Source: Bacteroidales bacterium
Lineage (GTDB): Bacteria; Bacteroidota; Bacteroidia; Bacteroidales; P3
Direction: 5' to 3'
DNA length: 64,000 nucleotides
Assembly: GCA_024400495.1 (NCBI GenBank)
Contig: JAKSMR010000008.1
Location: 21,738 to 85,737, forward strand
The notes beneath the pieces are model-generated. The model had not been told where the DNA came from. It searched no databases and was given only the letters and a program-made list of their open reading frames with translations. Shown here piece after piece: positions 35,417 through 44,077 of this stretch. Position 1 is the stretch's first letter, and each line of letters begins with the position of its first letter. The position numbers and the translations under genes were made by a program.

Positions 35417-38131
35417 CTAGTAGGAGTAGTAGCCCTGACGGTCGCGATAGCGCTGTTCCTTCTTGTATTTCACATCCTTGAGGCTATCGGCCTTGATGTT
35501 GATCTGGAAGTTCCAGCTGCGGTAATAGCCAAAGGGAACCCAGTTGAAACGCATCTCCCAGCAATGGAGGTCGCGATAGATGTCGACCGAAGTGTAGGAG
35601 AGGCCTTTGTTCACGAAGTCGTAGCCCGACGAGAAGGTGAACTTCCACTTGTCCGTAAGGCTGAAATTGCCCGTGAAGGAGAGCGTCTGCACCACATTGT
35701 TGTCGAAACCGTATTTGGCGGCAACATAGGTGCTCACATAGCTGAGGGTGTAGTTGAACGACAGGTTCCAAGGCACGCTAAAGTCGGCATAGGATCCGAT
35801 AAGCGCGAGAGGATTGTCGTTGAAAGGAGTCTGAAGTATGAGGCTCTGCGTCTTGGGGCGGGCAGGAGCATCTTTCTTGAACGTTCGGTTGTTCAGGCTA
35901 TAGGAGATCTGGGCGCTCCAGGTGGAGTTGCTGCGCTGGAAGAGACGGCCTTCCTCGTTCCAAAGGAACTGGTTGTGTTTTCTTCCCAACGAGTCGACAA
36001 CATAAGGGATAAAGTTGCCGCTATAGTTGAGCACCAGGTTCTTGAAGAGCGTGGTGTGGCCCGAGATACTGAGGTCGGAGAGGTTGAGCGAGTCCTTGGC
36101 AAGGTCGTAGCTCATGTTGAAGTTGAGGTTCTCGATGAGCGTCACCTTCTTCAGCTCTGCCATAGTGTCGAGCAGAGGACGCCACTTCATCTCGAGGTTG
36201 TTTCCAAGGGAGAAGGCCACACGTCCCGAGCGTCCATCGTGAGGTCCGCCATAGAGGCTCTGCTCAAAGATAGAGTAGCGATGCACGTATCCGTCATTAT
36301 CCTCATACTGACGCCAATAGCCGAACTTCTCGGCACCAAAATCGGGGTTGAAGTTGAACGACAGAGAAGGGTTCATCACGTGGCGTAACGCGCGCACAGG
36401 CCCGTATTTGAAATTGAACATTCCATAAATACGCGTGGAGAGCGACGAGGAGAAGGCGAAGTCGCGGTTGGCACGGAAACCGCGCACGGTATCAATAACA
36501 GCCTTGTTGGTCAGGCTGTCGAGGCTCTTCTCGATGGTGCTCCAATGCCAACGCTCGTTGTAGGTAAAGCTGTTGGTCCAGTTGAAATATTTGAAGACCT
36601 TGACGTTGCTCTGGACGGGGATCTTGTGCGAGATTCCGTACTGCATAGTGCTGAGGGTGGCAGGCTTGAAGATCACGCTATCGTTGCCCGAAAGGTTGTT
36701 TTCGGCATTGAGCACATAGCTCATGCTGATGTTCTCGTACCACTTGTACGCGCCGGCAGGGTTCTTGCTGCGGAGAGGGTAGAACGTGTTGGTGCTTATC
36801 GAGACCGAGGGGAGCTTGATGTTCATCAGGCCCGTCTGCACGTTGTAGGACTCGCGAGCCGAAGCGGCGATGTTGAGGAAGTTGGCCAGGCTGGCGGTAT
36901 AGCTGATAGACGAAGTCGTTGTCGAGTTGAAGTAATCGGCGCTGGAGGAGGTGTTGCGGTTGTAGTTTCGGCTCTGCAGGTTCACGTCGGCCGAGAAACG
37001 ACTATAGGGGTTGGCTTTAGCATCCTGCTCGTGGCGCCAAGCGATCTTGAAGTCGTTGTACTGCTGGAAACGGGTCGGGTCGCCCTTGATACCTTCTTTC
37101 GTGACGCCATAGCGCACATCGAAAGCGCCTCTGAACTTGTAGCGCTTATAGTAGTTCGACTTAGCCTGGAGCGACCAACTGAGGTTGGTATAGATTTCGC
37201 CGATGAGGCTCAGGTCGAGACAGTCGCCCAAGGCGAAGTAATAGCCGCCGTCGCGCAGATAGTAGCCACGACCCGTAGCCCAGCCGTAGGAGGGGATGAG
37301 GATGCCCGAGGAGCGGCCGTGAGTCATGGGGAAGAAGGCAAAGGGAAGAGCGAGAGGCGTGGGAACGTCGCCGATGGTGAGATAGGCCGGACCGGTAATG
37401 ATCTTGTCGCCTGTGATGAGCTTGGAATTGGTGAAATTGAGCGCGAAATGGGGATGAGCGTAGTTGCAGGTCGTGTAACGTCCCGAGGAGAGGAACATTA
37501 CCGAGTCGTTCATCTTTTTCACCTTATAACCATGCAGATAGCCGTCGCCTTCCTGGGTAATGACACCCGAGATGATACCCTTCTGCGTGTTGTAGTTGAA
37601 CACGATGGTGTCGGCATTATATTCAGCCTCGTCCTGCTTGAAATAGGGGCGCCCCTTGTACTTGTCGGGCAGAGCGGCGCCCGTGGAGTCGGTACGGCCC
37701 GTGTCGATGGTACCTTTGGCACGCATCATCTGGTGGTTGAAATCCACCTCAACCTCGTCGGCAGTAAGCACCATTCCCTGATACTCGATGCTTCCGTCCT
37801 TATAAAGGAACGCCTTGCGTACGTCAAGGCTAATAGCAACAGAATCAGCAGCCTTATAGTGGATAATATTGGTGATGGCGTTAGGCGAAAGCCGTAGCGT
37901 GTCCATCTTGGCCGAGGTAAGCGTAGAGGGCTTTCCTGACAGCTTCTCCGAGGGCTTGACGGAGGACTTGGCAATTCCCATCTGCTTGACCGGGAGTTTA
38001 GCCTTTTCTCCTCTTATGGCAGCAGGCACTCTACCCACCTCTACCGTGTCCTGAGCACGCGAAAAGCCACCCAAAACCACTACCAGAAGCAGGCAGAAAA
38101 AAGTTTTTATATATATTGTTTTTCTATTCAA
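35417..38131 (-). CDS. lptD: LptD-like outer-membrane LPS assembly protein
   Basis: This is a large outer-membrane barrel protein of about 904 residues. The N-terminal OstA-like part (about 60-200: MVLTADEVEVDFNHQMMRAKG, EYNADTIVFNYNTQKG) is followed by the barrel (FAFFPMTHGRSSGILIPSYG is typical). It would insert LPS in the outer leaflet together with LptE. The TTG at 38129-38131 was chosen as start: it yields a clean signal peptide (NRKTIYIKTFFCLLLVVVLG, ending FSRAQ) and lies downstream of the -7 box. The ATG at 38183-38185 would lie upstream of the transcription start. The downstream MerR gene may be co-transcribed. Confidence 0.88.
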   Translation of the reverse strand: MNRKTIYIKTFFCLLLVVVLGGFSRAQDTVEVGRVPAAIRGEKAKLPVKQMGIAKSSVKPSEKLSGKPSTLTSAKMDTLRLSPNAITNIIHYKAADSVAISLDVRKAFLYKDGSIEYQGMVLTADEVEVDFNHQMMRAKGTIDTGRTDSTGAALPDKYKGRPYFKQDEAEYNADTIVFNYNTQKGIISGVITQEGDGYLHGYKVKKMNDSVMFLSSGRYTTCNYAHPHFALNFTNSKLITGDKIITGPAYLTIGDVPTPLALPFAFFPMTHGRSSGILIPSYGWATGRGYYLRDGGYYFALGDCLDLSLIGEIYTNLSWSLQAKSNYYKRYKFRGAFDVRYGVTKEGIKGDPTRFQQYNDFKIAWRHEQDAKANPYSRFSADVNLQSRNYNRNTSSSADYFNSTTTSSISYTASLANFLNIAASARESYNVQTGLMNIKLPSVSISTNTFYPLRSKNPAGAYKWYENISMSYVLNAENNLSGNDSVIFKPATLSTMQYGISHKIPVQSNVKVFKYFNWTNSFTYNERWHWSTIEKSLDSLTNKAVIDTVRGFRANRDFAFSSSLSTRIYGMFNFKYGPVRALRHVMNPSLSFNFNPDFGAEKFGYWRQYEDNDGYVHRYSIFEQSLYGGPHDGRSGRVAFSLGNNLEMKWRPLLDTMAELKKVTLIENLNFNMSYDLAKDSLNLSDLSISGHTTLFKNLVLNYSGNFIPYVVDSLGRKHNQFLWNEEGRLFQRSNSTWSAQISYSLNNRTFKKDAPARPKTQSLILQTPFNDNPLALIGSYADFSVPWNLSFNYTLSYVSTYVAAKYGFDNNVVQTLSFTGNFSLTDKWKFTFSSGYDFVNKGLSYTSVDIYRDLHCWEMRFNWVPFGYYRSWNFQINIKADSLKDVKYKKEQRYRDRQGYYSY

Positions 38132-38142
38132 AAATAAATTCT

Positions 38143-38150
38143 TACCTTTG
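38143..38150 (+). promoter_or_regulatory. Promoter -7 element of the amidase gene
   Basis: TACCTTTG matches TAnnTTTG, 66 bases before the ATG at 38216. A -33 element is only weakly matched (TTGTTTTT near 38116-38123). It is divergent from the LptD promoter 13 bases away. Confidence 0.65.
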
Positions 38151-38162
38151 CAAAATAAATTG

Positions 38163-38195
38163 CAAAGATAATATTTTTTTCTCAAATAACCGAAA
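38163..38195 (-). promoter_or_regulatory. Promoter of the LptD-MerR unit
   Basis: On the minus strand TATCTTTG (38170-38163) is a consensus -7 element. TTTC (38195-38192) is an imperfect -33 element at 21 bases. Transcription would begin near 38157, inside the opposite promoter. Confidence 0.68.
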
Positions 38196-38215
38196 CAAAA
38201 AAAACTACACTGATA

Positions 38216-39760
38216 ATGAAACGTTTATTGGCTCTGTTTTTAACTATTGTCCTTCTGGGCGGTTTCTCTTTTGCACAAAAAAGAGAGATTGGAAAGGTCA
38301 AAACTTTGGTTATCGACCCCGGCCACGGCGGCGACAAACCCGGTGCTATCGGTAAAAAAAGCATGGAGAAAGATATCGTGCTTTCGGTGTCGTTGCTTTT
38401 TGGCAAACTGGTCGAAGACAACTTCCCTGATGTGAAAGTCATCTACACCCGAAATACCGACGTTGATATCTCCCTTGCCAATCGTGCCAATATGGCCAAC
38501 AAGAACAAGGCCGACCTCTTCATCTCCATCCACGCCAACTCCCACACCACAGCACAGCCTACCGGAGTGGAGACCTTCGTCATGGGTCTCTCGCAGAGCC
38601 GCGCCAACATGGAAGTGGCCAAGAAAGAGAACGCCGACATCCTTCTGGAGGCAGGATACAAGAACAACAGCGAATATCAGGGCTTTGATCCCAACTCGCC
38701 CGAGAGCTACGTCATGTTCGCCATGTACCAGAACGCCTATATCGACAAGAGCCTTGATTTCGCACAATATATCCAAAACGAATACAAGTCGAGCCTCCGC
38801 ACCATCAACCGCGGCGTTAAACAGGCCGAGCTCTTCGTTATCTATAAGACTGCCATGCCCTCCGTCCTCACCGAGATCGGCTTCATCAGCAATCCCGAAG
38901 AGGAGAACTTCATGACCAGCAAGGAAGGCCAGGCCAAGATCGCCCTCTGTCTCTTCAACGCTTTCTGCAACTACAAAGCCAACGTGGAGAACACCGCGCG
39001 CCTGGAGAACCCCTACATCAAGATTCCCGGCTATACCGCTCCCGCCAAGCCCGTCGTGAACAAGCTTGTCGTACCCGACTCGGTAAAAGCCCAGACCCGT
39101 GCTGCCTCTCCCGCTCCCAAGGCCGAGACACCCAAAGCCGAGCCCGAGAAGAAGGCCGAGGCTCCTATGGCTAAAGAAGAGACCAAACCCGTTGTCAAAG
39201 AAGAACCTAAGCCCGTTGCAAAGCCTATCGAGACAGAGAAGAAGGTAGAGACTCCTAAAGCCGAGCCCACACCTGAACCTACGGTTGAACCCAAGGCTGA
39301 GCCTAAGCCTGAACCCAAAGCAGAACCTAAAGTAGAGCCCAAAGTAGAACCTAAGCCCGAACCCAAACCCGTTGTCAAGGAAGAGCCCAAACCCCAACCC
39401 AAGGCCGAGGCTCCCAAGGTAGAACAGCCCGCTCCCAAACCCCAGACTCCTCCATCGCAACCTGCCCCCAAGACCGAGAGCAACGCCAACGGCGTGGTAA
39501 CCTATAAGGTCCAGTTCCTCACCAGCGGCCGTATCCTGAAAGAAGGCGAGAGCGTCCTCAACGGCATCACCGGCTTCAGCTACTACGAGATGGGCGGCAT
39601 CTACCGCTACACTATGGGCAACGAGACCAGTATCGAGAACGCCGTCGCTATCCAGAACGACCTCCGCGAGAAGGGCTTCAAAGACGCCTTCGTCATCGGA
39701 TGGTACAACGGCCAACGTATTTCCCTCCAACAAGCAAAAGAAATCAAAGCTGGAAAATAA
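38216..39760 (+). CDS. N-acetylmuramoyl-L-alanine amidase with Pro/Glu/Lys-rich linker
   Basis: This 514-residue exported peptidoglycan hydrolase has a signal peptide (1-21, ending GFSFAQ). The Amidase_3 domain (about 28-255) has VIDPGHGGDKPGA (zinc His), SIHANSHT (zinc His) and VLTEIGFISNPEEE (catalytic Glu). A low-complexity linker (about 285-420) of EPKAEPKPEP-type repeats follows. The C-terminal about 80 residues (YKVQFLTSGRILKEG, FKDAFVIGWYNGQRISL) resemble a SPOR domain that binds denuded glycan at division sites. The likely role is septal peptidoglycan cleavage. The GldA-like ATPase gene follows after 6 bases. Confidence 0.94.
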   Translation: MKRLLALFLTIVLLGGFSFAQKREIGKVKTLVIDPGHGGDKPGAIGKKSMEKDIVLSVSLLFGKLVEDNFPDVKVIYTRNTDVDISLANRANMANKNKADLFISIHANSHTTAQPTGVETFVMGLSQSRANMEVAKKENADILLEAGYKNNSEYQGFDPNSPESYVMFAMYQNAYIDKSLDFAQYIQNEYKSSLRTINRGVKQAELFVIYKTAMPSVLTEIGFISNPEEENFMTSKEGQAKIALCLFNAFCNYKANVENTARLENPYIKIPGYTAPAKPVVNKLVVPDSVKAQTRAASPAPKAETPKAEPEKKAEAPMAKEETKPVVKEEPKPVAKPIETEKKVETPKAEPTPEPTVEPKAEPKPEPKAEPKVEPKVEPKPEPKPVVKEEPKPQPKAEAPKVEQPAPKPQTPPSQPAPKTESNANGVVTYKVQFLTSGRILKEGESVLNGITGFSYYEMGGIYRYTMGNETSIENAVAIQNDLREKGFKDAFVIGWYNGQRISLQQAKEIKAGK

Positions 39761-39766
39761 GCAGCC

Positions 39767-40459
39767 ATGATACAGATACAGAATGTTACCAAACTATATG
39801 GCGACCAACGCGCTGTAGACAACGTAAGTTTTACCGTCAACGAAGGTGAGATCGTCGGTCTCCTCGGCCCCAACGGAGCCGGAAAGAGCACCCTGATGAA
39901 GATCATCACCTGCTTCCTCCCCCCCACCGAAGGAACTGTAAACGTATGCGGATATAGCATCTTCGACCAACCTATCGAGGTACGCCGCCAGATCGGCTAT
40001 CTGCCCGAACAGAACCCCCTCTACCATGAGATGTATGTGCGCGAGTTCCTCCGTTTCATTGCCGGCATCTACAAACTCGACAACGTCAAAGACCGCGTGG
40101 AAGAGATTATCCGAGCCGTAGGCCTCACCCCCGAGTCGAACAAGAAGATCGGCGCCCTCTCCAAGGGCTACAAACAGCGTGTGGGCCTGGCGCAGGCTCT
40201 CATCCACGACCCCAAGGTGCTGATCCTCGACGAGCCCACTACAGGCCTCGACCCCAACCAGCTTGAGGAGATCCGCAGCCTCGTACGTCAGGTAGGAAAG
40301 AGCAAGGTCGTCCTGCTCTCCACACACATCATGCAAGAGGTGGAAGCCATGTGCACCCGTGCCATCATCATCAACCACGGCAAGATCGTCTCCGACCAGC
40401 CCATGGCCGACCTCAAGGCCAATCAGCTCACCGAGCAGTTCCACAAGCTGACACTCTAG
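39767..40459 (+). CDS. ABC transporter ATPase, GldA-like
   Basis: This stand-alone ATPase has 230 residues with Walker A GPNGAGKST (near 35-43), the signature LSKGYKQRVGLA, Walker B VLILDEPTTGLD and the switch His in STHIMQEVEAMC. The sequence style (LSKGYKQR, IGYLPEQNPLY) is that of GldA of the gliding/T9SS-associated ABC system, but it is about 70 residues shorter. No GldF/GldG permease gene is adjacent. Partners must lie elsewhere if it is functional. It is probably co-transcribed with the amidase. Confidence 0.85.
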   Translation: MIQIQNVTKLYGDQRAVDNVSFTVNEGEIVGLLGPNGAGKSTLMKIITCFLPPTEGTVNVCGYSIFDQPIEVRRQIGYLPEQNPLYHEMYVREFLRFIAGIYKLDNVKDRVEEIIRAVGLTPESNKKIGALSKGYKQRVGLAQALIHDPKVLILDEPTTGLDPNQLEEIRSLVRQVGKSKVVLLSTHIMQEVEAMCTRAIIINHGKIVSDQPMADLKANQLTEQFHKLTL

Positions 40460-40525
40460 AGCGAGACATCACGTCCGCCGAACGCCACCTTTTTTCTGAA
40501 CTTTCACAAAAATACCCACAATATC

Positions 40526-41368
40526 ATGACCCGCCAAGAATTAATAGCCCTCATCCGCCAGCGCCAGTCCTTCCTTTGCGTTGGCCTCGATACCGACCTC
40601 AACAAGATTCCCGAGCTCCTCAAAGGCCAGCCCGATGCCGCTTTCAAGTTCAACAAAGCCATCATCGACGCTACTATCGACTACACCGTGGCCTACAAAC
40701 CCAACCTCGCTTTCTACGAAGCTATGGGCATCGAAGGTCTGCGCCAGCTCAAGCTCACCACCGACTACCTCCACTCCCTCGACAAACCCGCTTTCCTTAT
40801 TGCCGACGCCAAACGCGGCGACATCGGCAACACCTCCAAGTCCTACGCCAAGGCTTTCCTCAGCCCCGAAGGCGACTTCGACTTCGACTCCCTCACCATC
40901 GCCCCCTACATGGGCGAAGATAGCGTGACCCCCTTCCTGGCCTACGAAAACAAGTTCGTCATCCTTCTGGCGCTCACCTCCAACAAAGGTGCTTTCGACT
41001 TCCAGCTCTCCGTCAACAAAGAGAACGGCCAACGCCTCTTTGAGAACGTGCTTCAGCGCTCTCTTGACTGGGGTAATCCCGACAATATGATGTATGTTGT
41101 AGGAGCCACCAAGGCCGATATGCTCACCGACGTGCGCAAGATCGTTCCCGACAGCTTCCTCCTCGTCCCCGGCGTCGGCGCCCAAGGCGGCAGCCTCGAG
41201 GAAGTGTGCCGCTATGGCATGAACAAAGACTGCGGCCTCCTCGTCAACTCCAGCCGTGGTATCATCTATGCCTCTAACGGCGAAGATTTTGCCGAGCGTG
41301 CCGGTCAGGAAGCCCAGAAGCTCCAACTCCAGATGGCCCAGGCCATGAAAGAACACGGCGTCCTCTAA
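40526..41368 (+). CDS. pyrF: Orotidine 5'-phosphate decarboxylase
   Basis: PyrF converts OMP to UMP, the last step of de novo pyrimidine nucleotide synthesis. At 280 residues it belongs to the longer subfamily of Bacteroidota and some actinobacteria. [13 protein letters not shown] near the start, the catalytic [13 protein letters not shown] near residues 91-103, and [10 protein letters not shown] near the phosphate-binding end are diagnostic. It follows the ATPase gene after 66 bases. Confidence 0.97.
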   Translation: MTRQELIALIRQRQSFLCVGLDTDLNKIPELLKGQPDAAFKFNKAIIDATIDYTVAYKPNLAFYEAMGIEGLRQLKLTTDYLHSLDKPAFLIADAKRGDIGNTSKSYAKAFLSPEGDFDFDSLTIAPYMGEDSVTPFLAYENKFVILLALTSNKGAFDFQLSVNKENGQRLFENVLQRSLDWGNPDNMMYVVGATKADMLTDVRKIVPDSFLLVPGVGAQGGSLEEVCRYGMNKDCGLLVNSSRGIIYASNGEDFAERAGQEAQKLQLQMAQAMKEHGVL

Positions 41369-41493
41369 GCTCTCCCCCCTCTAAAACGAGAAGTGCCCAC
41401 GGCGCCTGATCCCGAGAAAGAGACTGGAACCACCTGTTGGACGAACCAATCCATTGCCCGATATTCCGTCAACCCGTCAGAAACAGAACCCCT

Positions 41494-42057
41494 ATGCTAG
41501 AAAACCAAGAACTCCTGCGCCGACAGCGCCGCAATCTCCGCATCGTGCTCGTGCTGAGCCTGATCGGGTCGTCCTATAGCTTCATCAACAACCTCTTCAC
41601 CTGTATTGCGCTTCCGTTCCTCACCAGCCAGTACCAGGCGGGCGTGATGGAAGGACCCATCTCGCTCATGTGCAACATGGCTGGTGTGCCCGCCGATCTC
41701 TTCAAGGCCTCCTTCGAAGAGATGCTCGCCGTACCCCGCTCCTTCTACCTCATCAGCGGCCTCCTCTACGGCTGCTCCCTCGCAGGCGTGATACTCATGT
41801 TCTGCTTCAAGAAGAACGGCTTCCATTTCTACACCATCGCCCAGCTGCTCATCCTCATCGTCACCATCCTCTTCCTCGGCAAGAGCCACGTGCCTCTGGG
41901 CGATATCATGTTCACAGCCCTCTTCATCGGCTACTATTTCCTTTCGCTGAAGAACCTCGGCATCATCAACACCCCCGCCGAAAGCCAGCTGACTCAAGAA
42001 CCCGAGAGCCAAAAGAACTCCGAGGAGGACGACCCCGAGAACACCAACGAGAACTAG
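41494..42057 (+). CDS. Small integral membrane protein of unknown family
   Basis: This 187-residue protein has four hydrophobic segments (about 15-38, 85-107, 115-130, 135-155) and a hydrophilic acidic tail (SQKNSEEDDPENTNEN). The ATG at 41494 is preferred to an upstream TTG (41437). I do not recognise the family. It follows pyrF after 125 bases, and a GC-rich hairpin follows it. Confidence 0.7.
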   Translation: MLENQELLRRQRRNLRIVLVLSLIGSSYSFINNLFTCIALPFLTSQYQAGVMEGPISLMCNMAGVPADLFKASFEEMLAVPRSFYLISGLLYGCSLAGVILMFCFKKNGFHFYTIAQLLILIVTILFLGKSHVPLGDIMFTALFIGYYFLSLKNLGIINTPAESQLTQEPESQKNSEEDDPENTNEN

Positions 42058-42081
42058 GACAACCCACAATCCTTAACTACC

Positions 42082-42113
42082 ACCACCCCGAAGGCTACCA
42101 CCTCCGGGGTGGT
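42082..42113 (+). terminator. Hairpin after the 41494 gene, possible terminator
   Basis: ACCACCCCG (42082-42090) pairs with CGGGGTGGT (42105-42113) around a 14-base loop. The following TCGTCTATATTT is a poor T-tract, so termination is uncertain. Confidence 0.5.
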
Positions 42114-42294
42114 TCGTCTATATTTACAGCAAGACCGGTGGCATAATGGCCAACCGGAGAGCAATATCGGGCTTGAGCGACAAAAAAAACACCTTTAGAA
42201 GGGGGAGAATACTATAGGAGGAGCCATGTAGGAAGATCTGTCCTATGGGGTAGGATACACTAAACTATTCAAAACCTGATGGTTAGCAATACAT

Positions 42295-42550
42295 CCGGAC
42301 AGTTGGACAGTTGGACAATTAAAAAAATGTATATCATCATTCTCTATATATACTATATAACTGATTAATTATTAAGTATATAAGTAATCCAAAGGTGCTA
42401 GTTGCACCCTTCAAAAATTAATTGTCCAACTGTCCGGAAACTCATCTATCATTCTTCTAGAATACTTATCTCCAATAAGATAGAACATTTCAAAATCTAC
42501 ATTTCAAACGTTGTCTGTCCCCAATAGAGGTACAAATGCCCTCAAAACAT
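42295..42550 (+). repeat. AT-rich dispersed element, copy 2 (GGACAGTT-type arms)
   Basis: The left arm CCGGACAGTTGGACAG... (42295-42322) consists of GGACAGTT, GGACAGTT and GGACAATT. The right arm TTAATTGTCCAACTGTCCGG (42418-42437) is its inverted partner with one word fewer. The core (CTATATATACTATATAACTG, ATTAATTATTAA, AATCCAAAGGTGCTA) and the downstream GTCTGTCC (42513) with ATGCCCTCAAAACA match copy 1 at 28887-29147. Copy 1 has wholly different arms. Confidence 0.8.
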
Positions 42551-42728
42551 TCCCGAAACGGCATACGAAAATGAAAAAAAGAAGTTTTTCTATACTTTTT
42601 TCCTCTACTAGGCACAACCCGGACCTTTCTTATCCCGATCGCATACGAAACGAATTGCAAAAGATATTGGTAACCCGACGAACGTGGGAACTGGGTCATC
42701 GTGGGAGAGGCCGAGTCGTCGAAAGCTC

Positions 42729-42848
42729 TAGCGCCCTTGTAGTATCTGTCTTGAGCTATAGTAGCGCCTATATTGCAAGGGGTAGCGTATGGAACTGTAA
42801 GAGCTACCTAGGCATTATATAGGCGCTAGTGTATGGCTAGGCAGAGGC
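42729..42848. repeat. Drifting 11-bp-period array
   Basis: Eleven blocks starting mostly with TAG, TTG or TAC follow one another at 11 bases, with a single 10-base block. Examples are TAGCGCCCTTG, TAGTATCTGTC, TTGAGCTATAG, TAGCGCCTATA, TAGCGTATGGA, TAGTGTATGGC. Further CTCGC words at 11-base spacing continue to about 42881. The period is clearer than the unit. Confidence 0.55.
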
Positions 42849-42996
42849 TGATCCCTCGCAATTGGCTCGCTAGAGAGAGCTCGCATCCCTTCAAACGGCA
42901 TCCCTCATCTCTAATGCCTCCTATTCTTTGCTCCATTTTGCTCACAGGACTAGTCTATCTAGGAGGTTTGAGACGATTCTTCAGCCTTGGAAGGTT

Positions 42997-43046
42997 GTTT
43001 CACAATGTTTCGTAGCGTTTCTTGTCGTTCCTTACCGTTCCACACC
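42997..43046. repeat. 10-bp tandem array, unit GTTTCnnnnn
   Basis: Five 10-base units occur: GTTTCACAAT, GTTTCGTAGC, GTTTCTTGTC, GTTCCTTACC, GTTCCACACC. The first five bases are conserved while the rest varies. Confidence 0.7.
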
Positions 43047-43188
43047 TTAGGATATTCATTATTATATTCGTATTTTTGCACTCGACTTCAAAAAGCTTTA
43101 GGCCGAGCCTAAAAAGAGTTCCTTGACAGATTGTTTACGATTCAAATATTACTTTCTTGCCAACGGCCCCTATTTCCAAGCAGCCTCG

Positions 43189-43220
43189 AAAAAAAAGAGG
43201 CCGGCGACTAATCGCCGGCC
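43189..43220 (-). terminator. Terminator of the outer-membrane protein pair
   Basis: On the minus strand GGCCGGCGA (43220-43212) pairs with TCGCCGGCC (43207-43199) and is followed by TCTTTTTTTT. It lies 66 bases beyond the stop of the 43287 gene. Confidence 0.92.
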
Positions 43221-43286
43221 TATGCCTGGATGGGCTGCGAGGATGGACATCTGACGTCCCGCGCCCGGGAAAAGTTCTGTTAGCTT

Positions 43287-44000
43287 CTAGTATAGATGAT
43301 AGTTGATGCCGATGGTGAAGATGCCGGGGTTGAAGGGGATGTTGAGGTTGGTGTTGAAGATGTGGGTGTCGTGGAGGCGCTGGGTGGTTACATCTCCGAT
43401 GGGGGCTACACTCTTGGCCCAGAAATAGCTGTAGGCGAAGCCGAGCACGTTGGCGGTAAGCTCGGCGGAGATCTTGTCAGTAAAGTCGTAGGTTACGCCG
43501 GGGACGATGCTGAGAAAGAGCTGGTTGACATGGGGGAGCTCAATGGTCTCGCGACGGTTCTGGGCGATGTAGAACACAGAGTCGCCGGTAGTGGATCCGT
43601 AGCCGATGGTAGCCTCAACGAAGGCAGTAAAATAGTCCCACGTGAAGACATTGAAGCGTGCGAAAGCGCCTGCAGCCCAGGTAAAACGGGTGATCTTGTC
43701 CTTCTGAGGGTTGTTATTGGGGTCGGGGAAGATGGTATAGTTATATTCGCGGTTGCGGGTCATGCCAAAACCACCTTTAATACCGCATTTGAAGTTGTCG
43801 TAGAGACCGTAGGAGATGCGGGGAGCGACAAAGAAGTTGATGTCGTTGGGGCTCTTGAAAGTAGCTGTGGTGTTGTCGTGCATAGCATAATGGGTGCTGG
43901 GAGCGTTGAGGTTGAAACCGAACGTTCCGCCCACGCTGAACTGGGCTTTTGCCACAACGGAGAGGGCTACGATAGAGAGAAGGAGGATGAGCTTTTTCAT
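43287..44000 (-). CDS. Small outer-membrane barrel protein, paralogue 1
   Basis: This 237-residue exported protein has a signal peptide (1-19, ending VVAKAQ). FSVGGTFGFNLNAPSTHYA and alternating barrel strands follow, ending in GINYHLY. It shares layout and sequence style with the two upstream genes (44078 and 45061): signal peptide, a (F/I)xVGGxxxxN start, and an aromatic C-terminus. The function is unknown. It lies 77 bases after paralogue 2 without a clear promoter of its own, and a strong terminator follows. Confidence 0.78.
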   Translation of the reverse strand: MKKLILLLSIVALSVVAKAQFSVGGTFGFNLNAPSTHYAMHDNTTATFKSPNDINFFVAPRISYGLYDNFKCGIKGGFGMTRNREYNYTIFPDPNNNPQKDKITRFTWAAGAFARFNVFTWDYFTAFVEATIGYGSTTGDSVFYIAQNRRETIELPHVNQLFLSIVPGVTYDFTDKISAELTANVLGFAYSYFWAKSVAPIGDVTTQRLHDTHIFNTNLNIPFNPGIFTIGINYHLY

Positions 44001-44077
44001 GATTTCAATATTTCTGTATTTCGGTAATGCGATAATTGTGTATTCTTGCGATGGCTGTTAGTCCTGGACGAGAGTGG

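Larger units (their letters stand above)
42058..43286. other. 1.2-kb gene-free region
   Basis: It contains the probable terminator of the 41494 gene, the second AT-rich element (42295-42550), a long drifting 11-bp-period array (42729-42848), a 10-bp-period array (42997-43046) and the minus-strand terminator at 43189-43220. Short open frames here lack promoters and typical codon use, and none was accepted as a gene. Confidence 0.7.

Noticed and set aside
42511-42822. 103-codon open frame within the gene-free region
   Set aside because: It overlaps the AT-rich element and the 11-bp array, and codon use is unlike the neighbouring genes.
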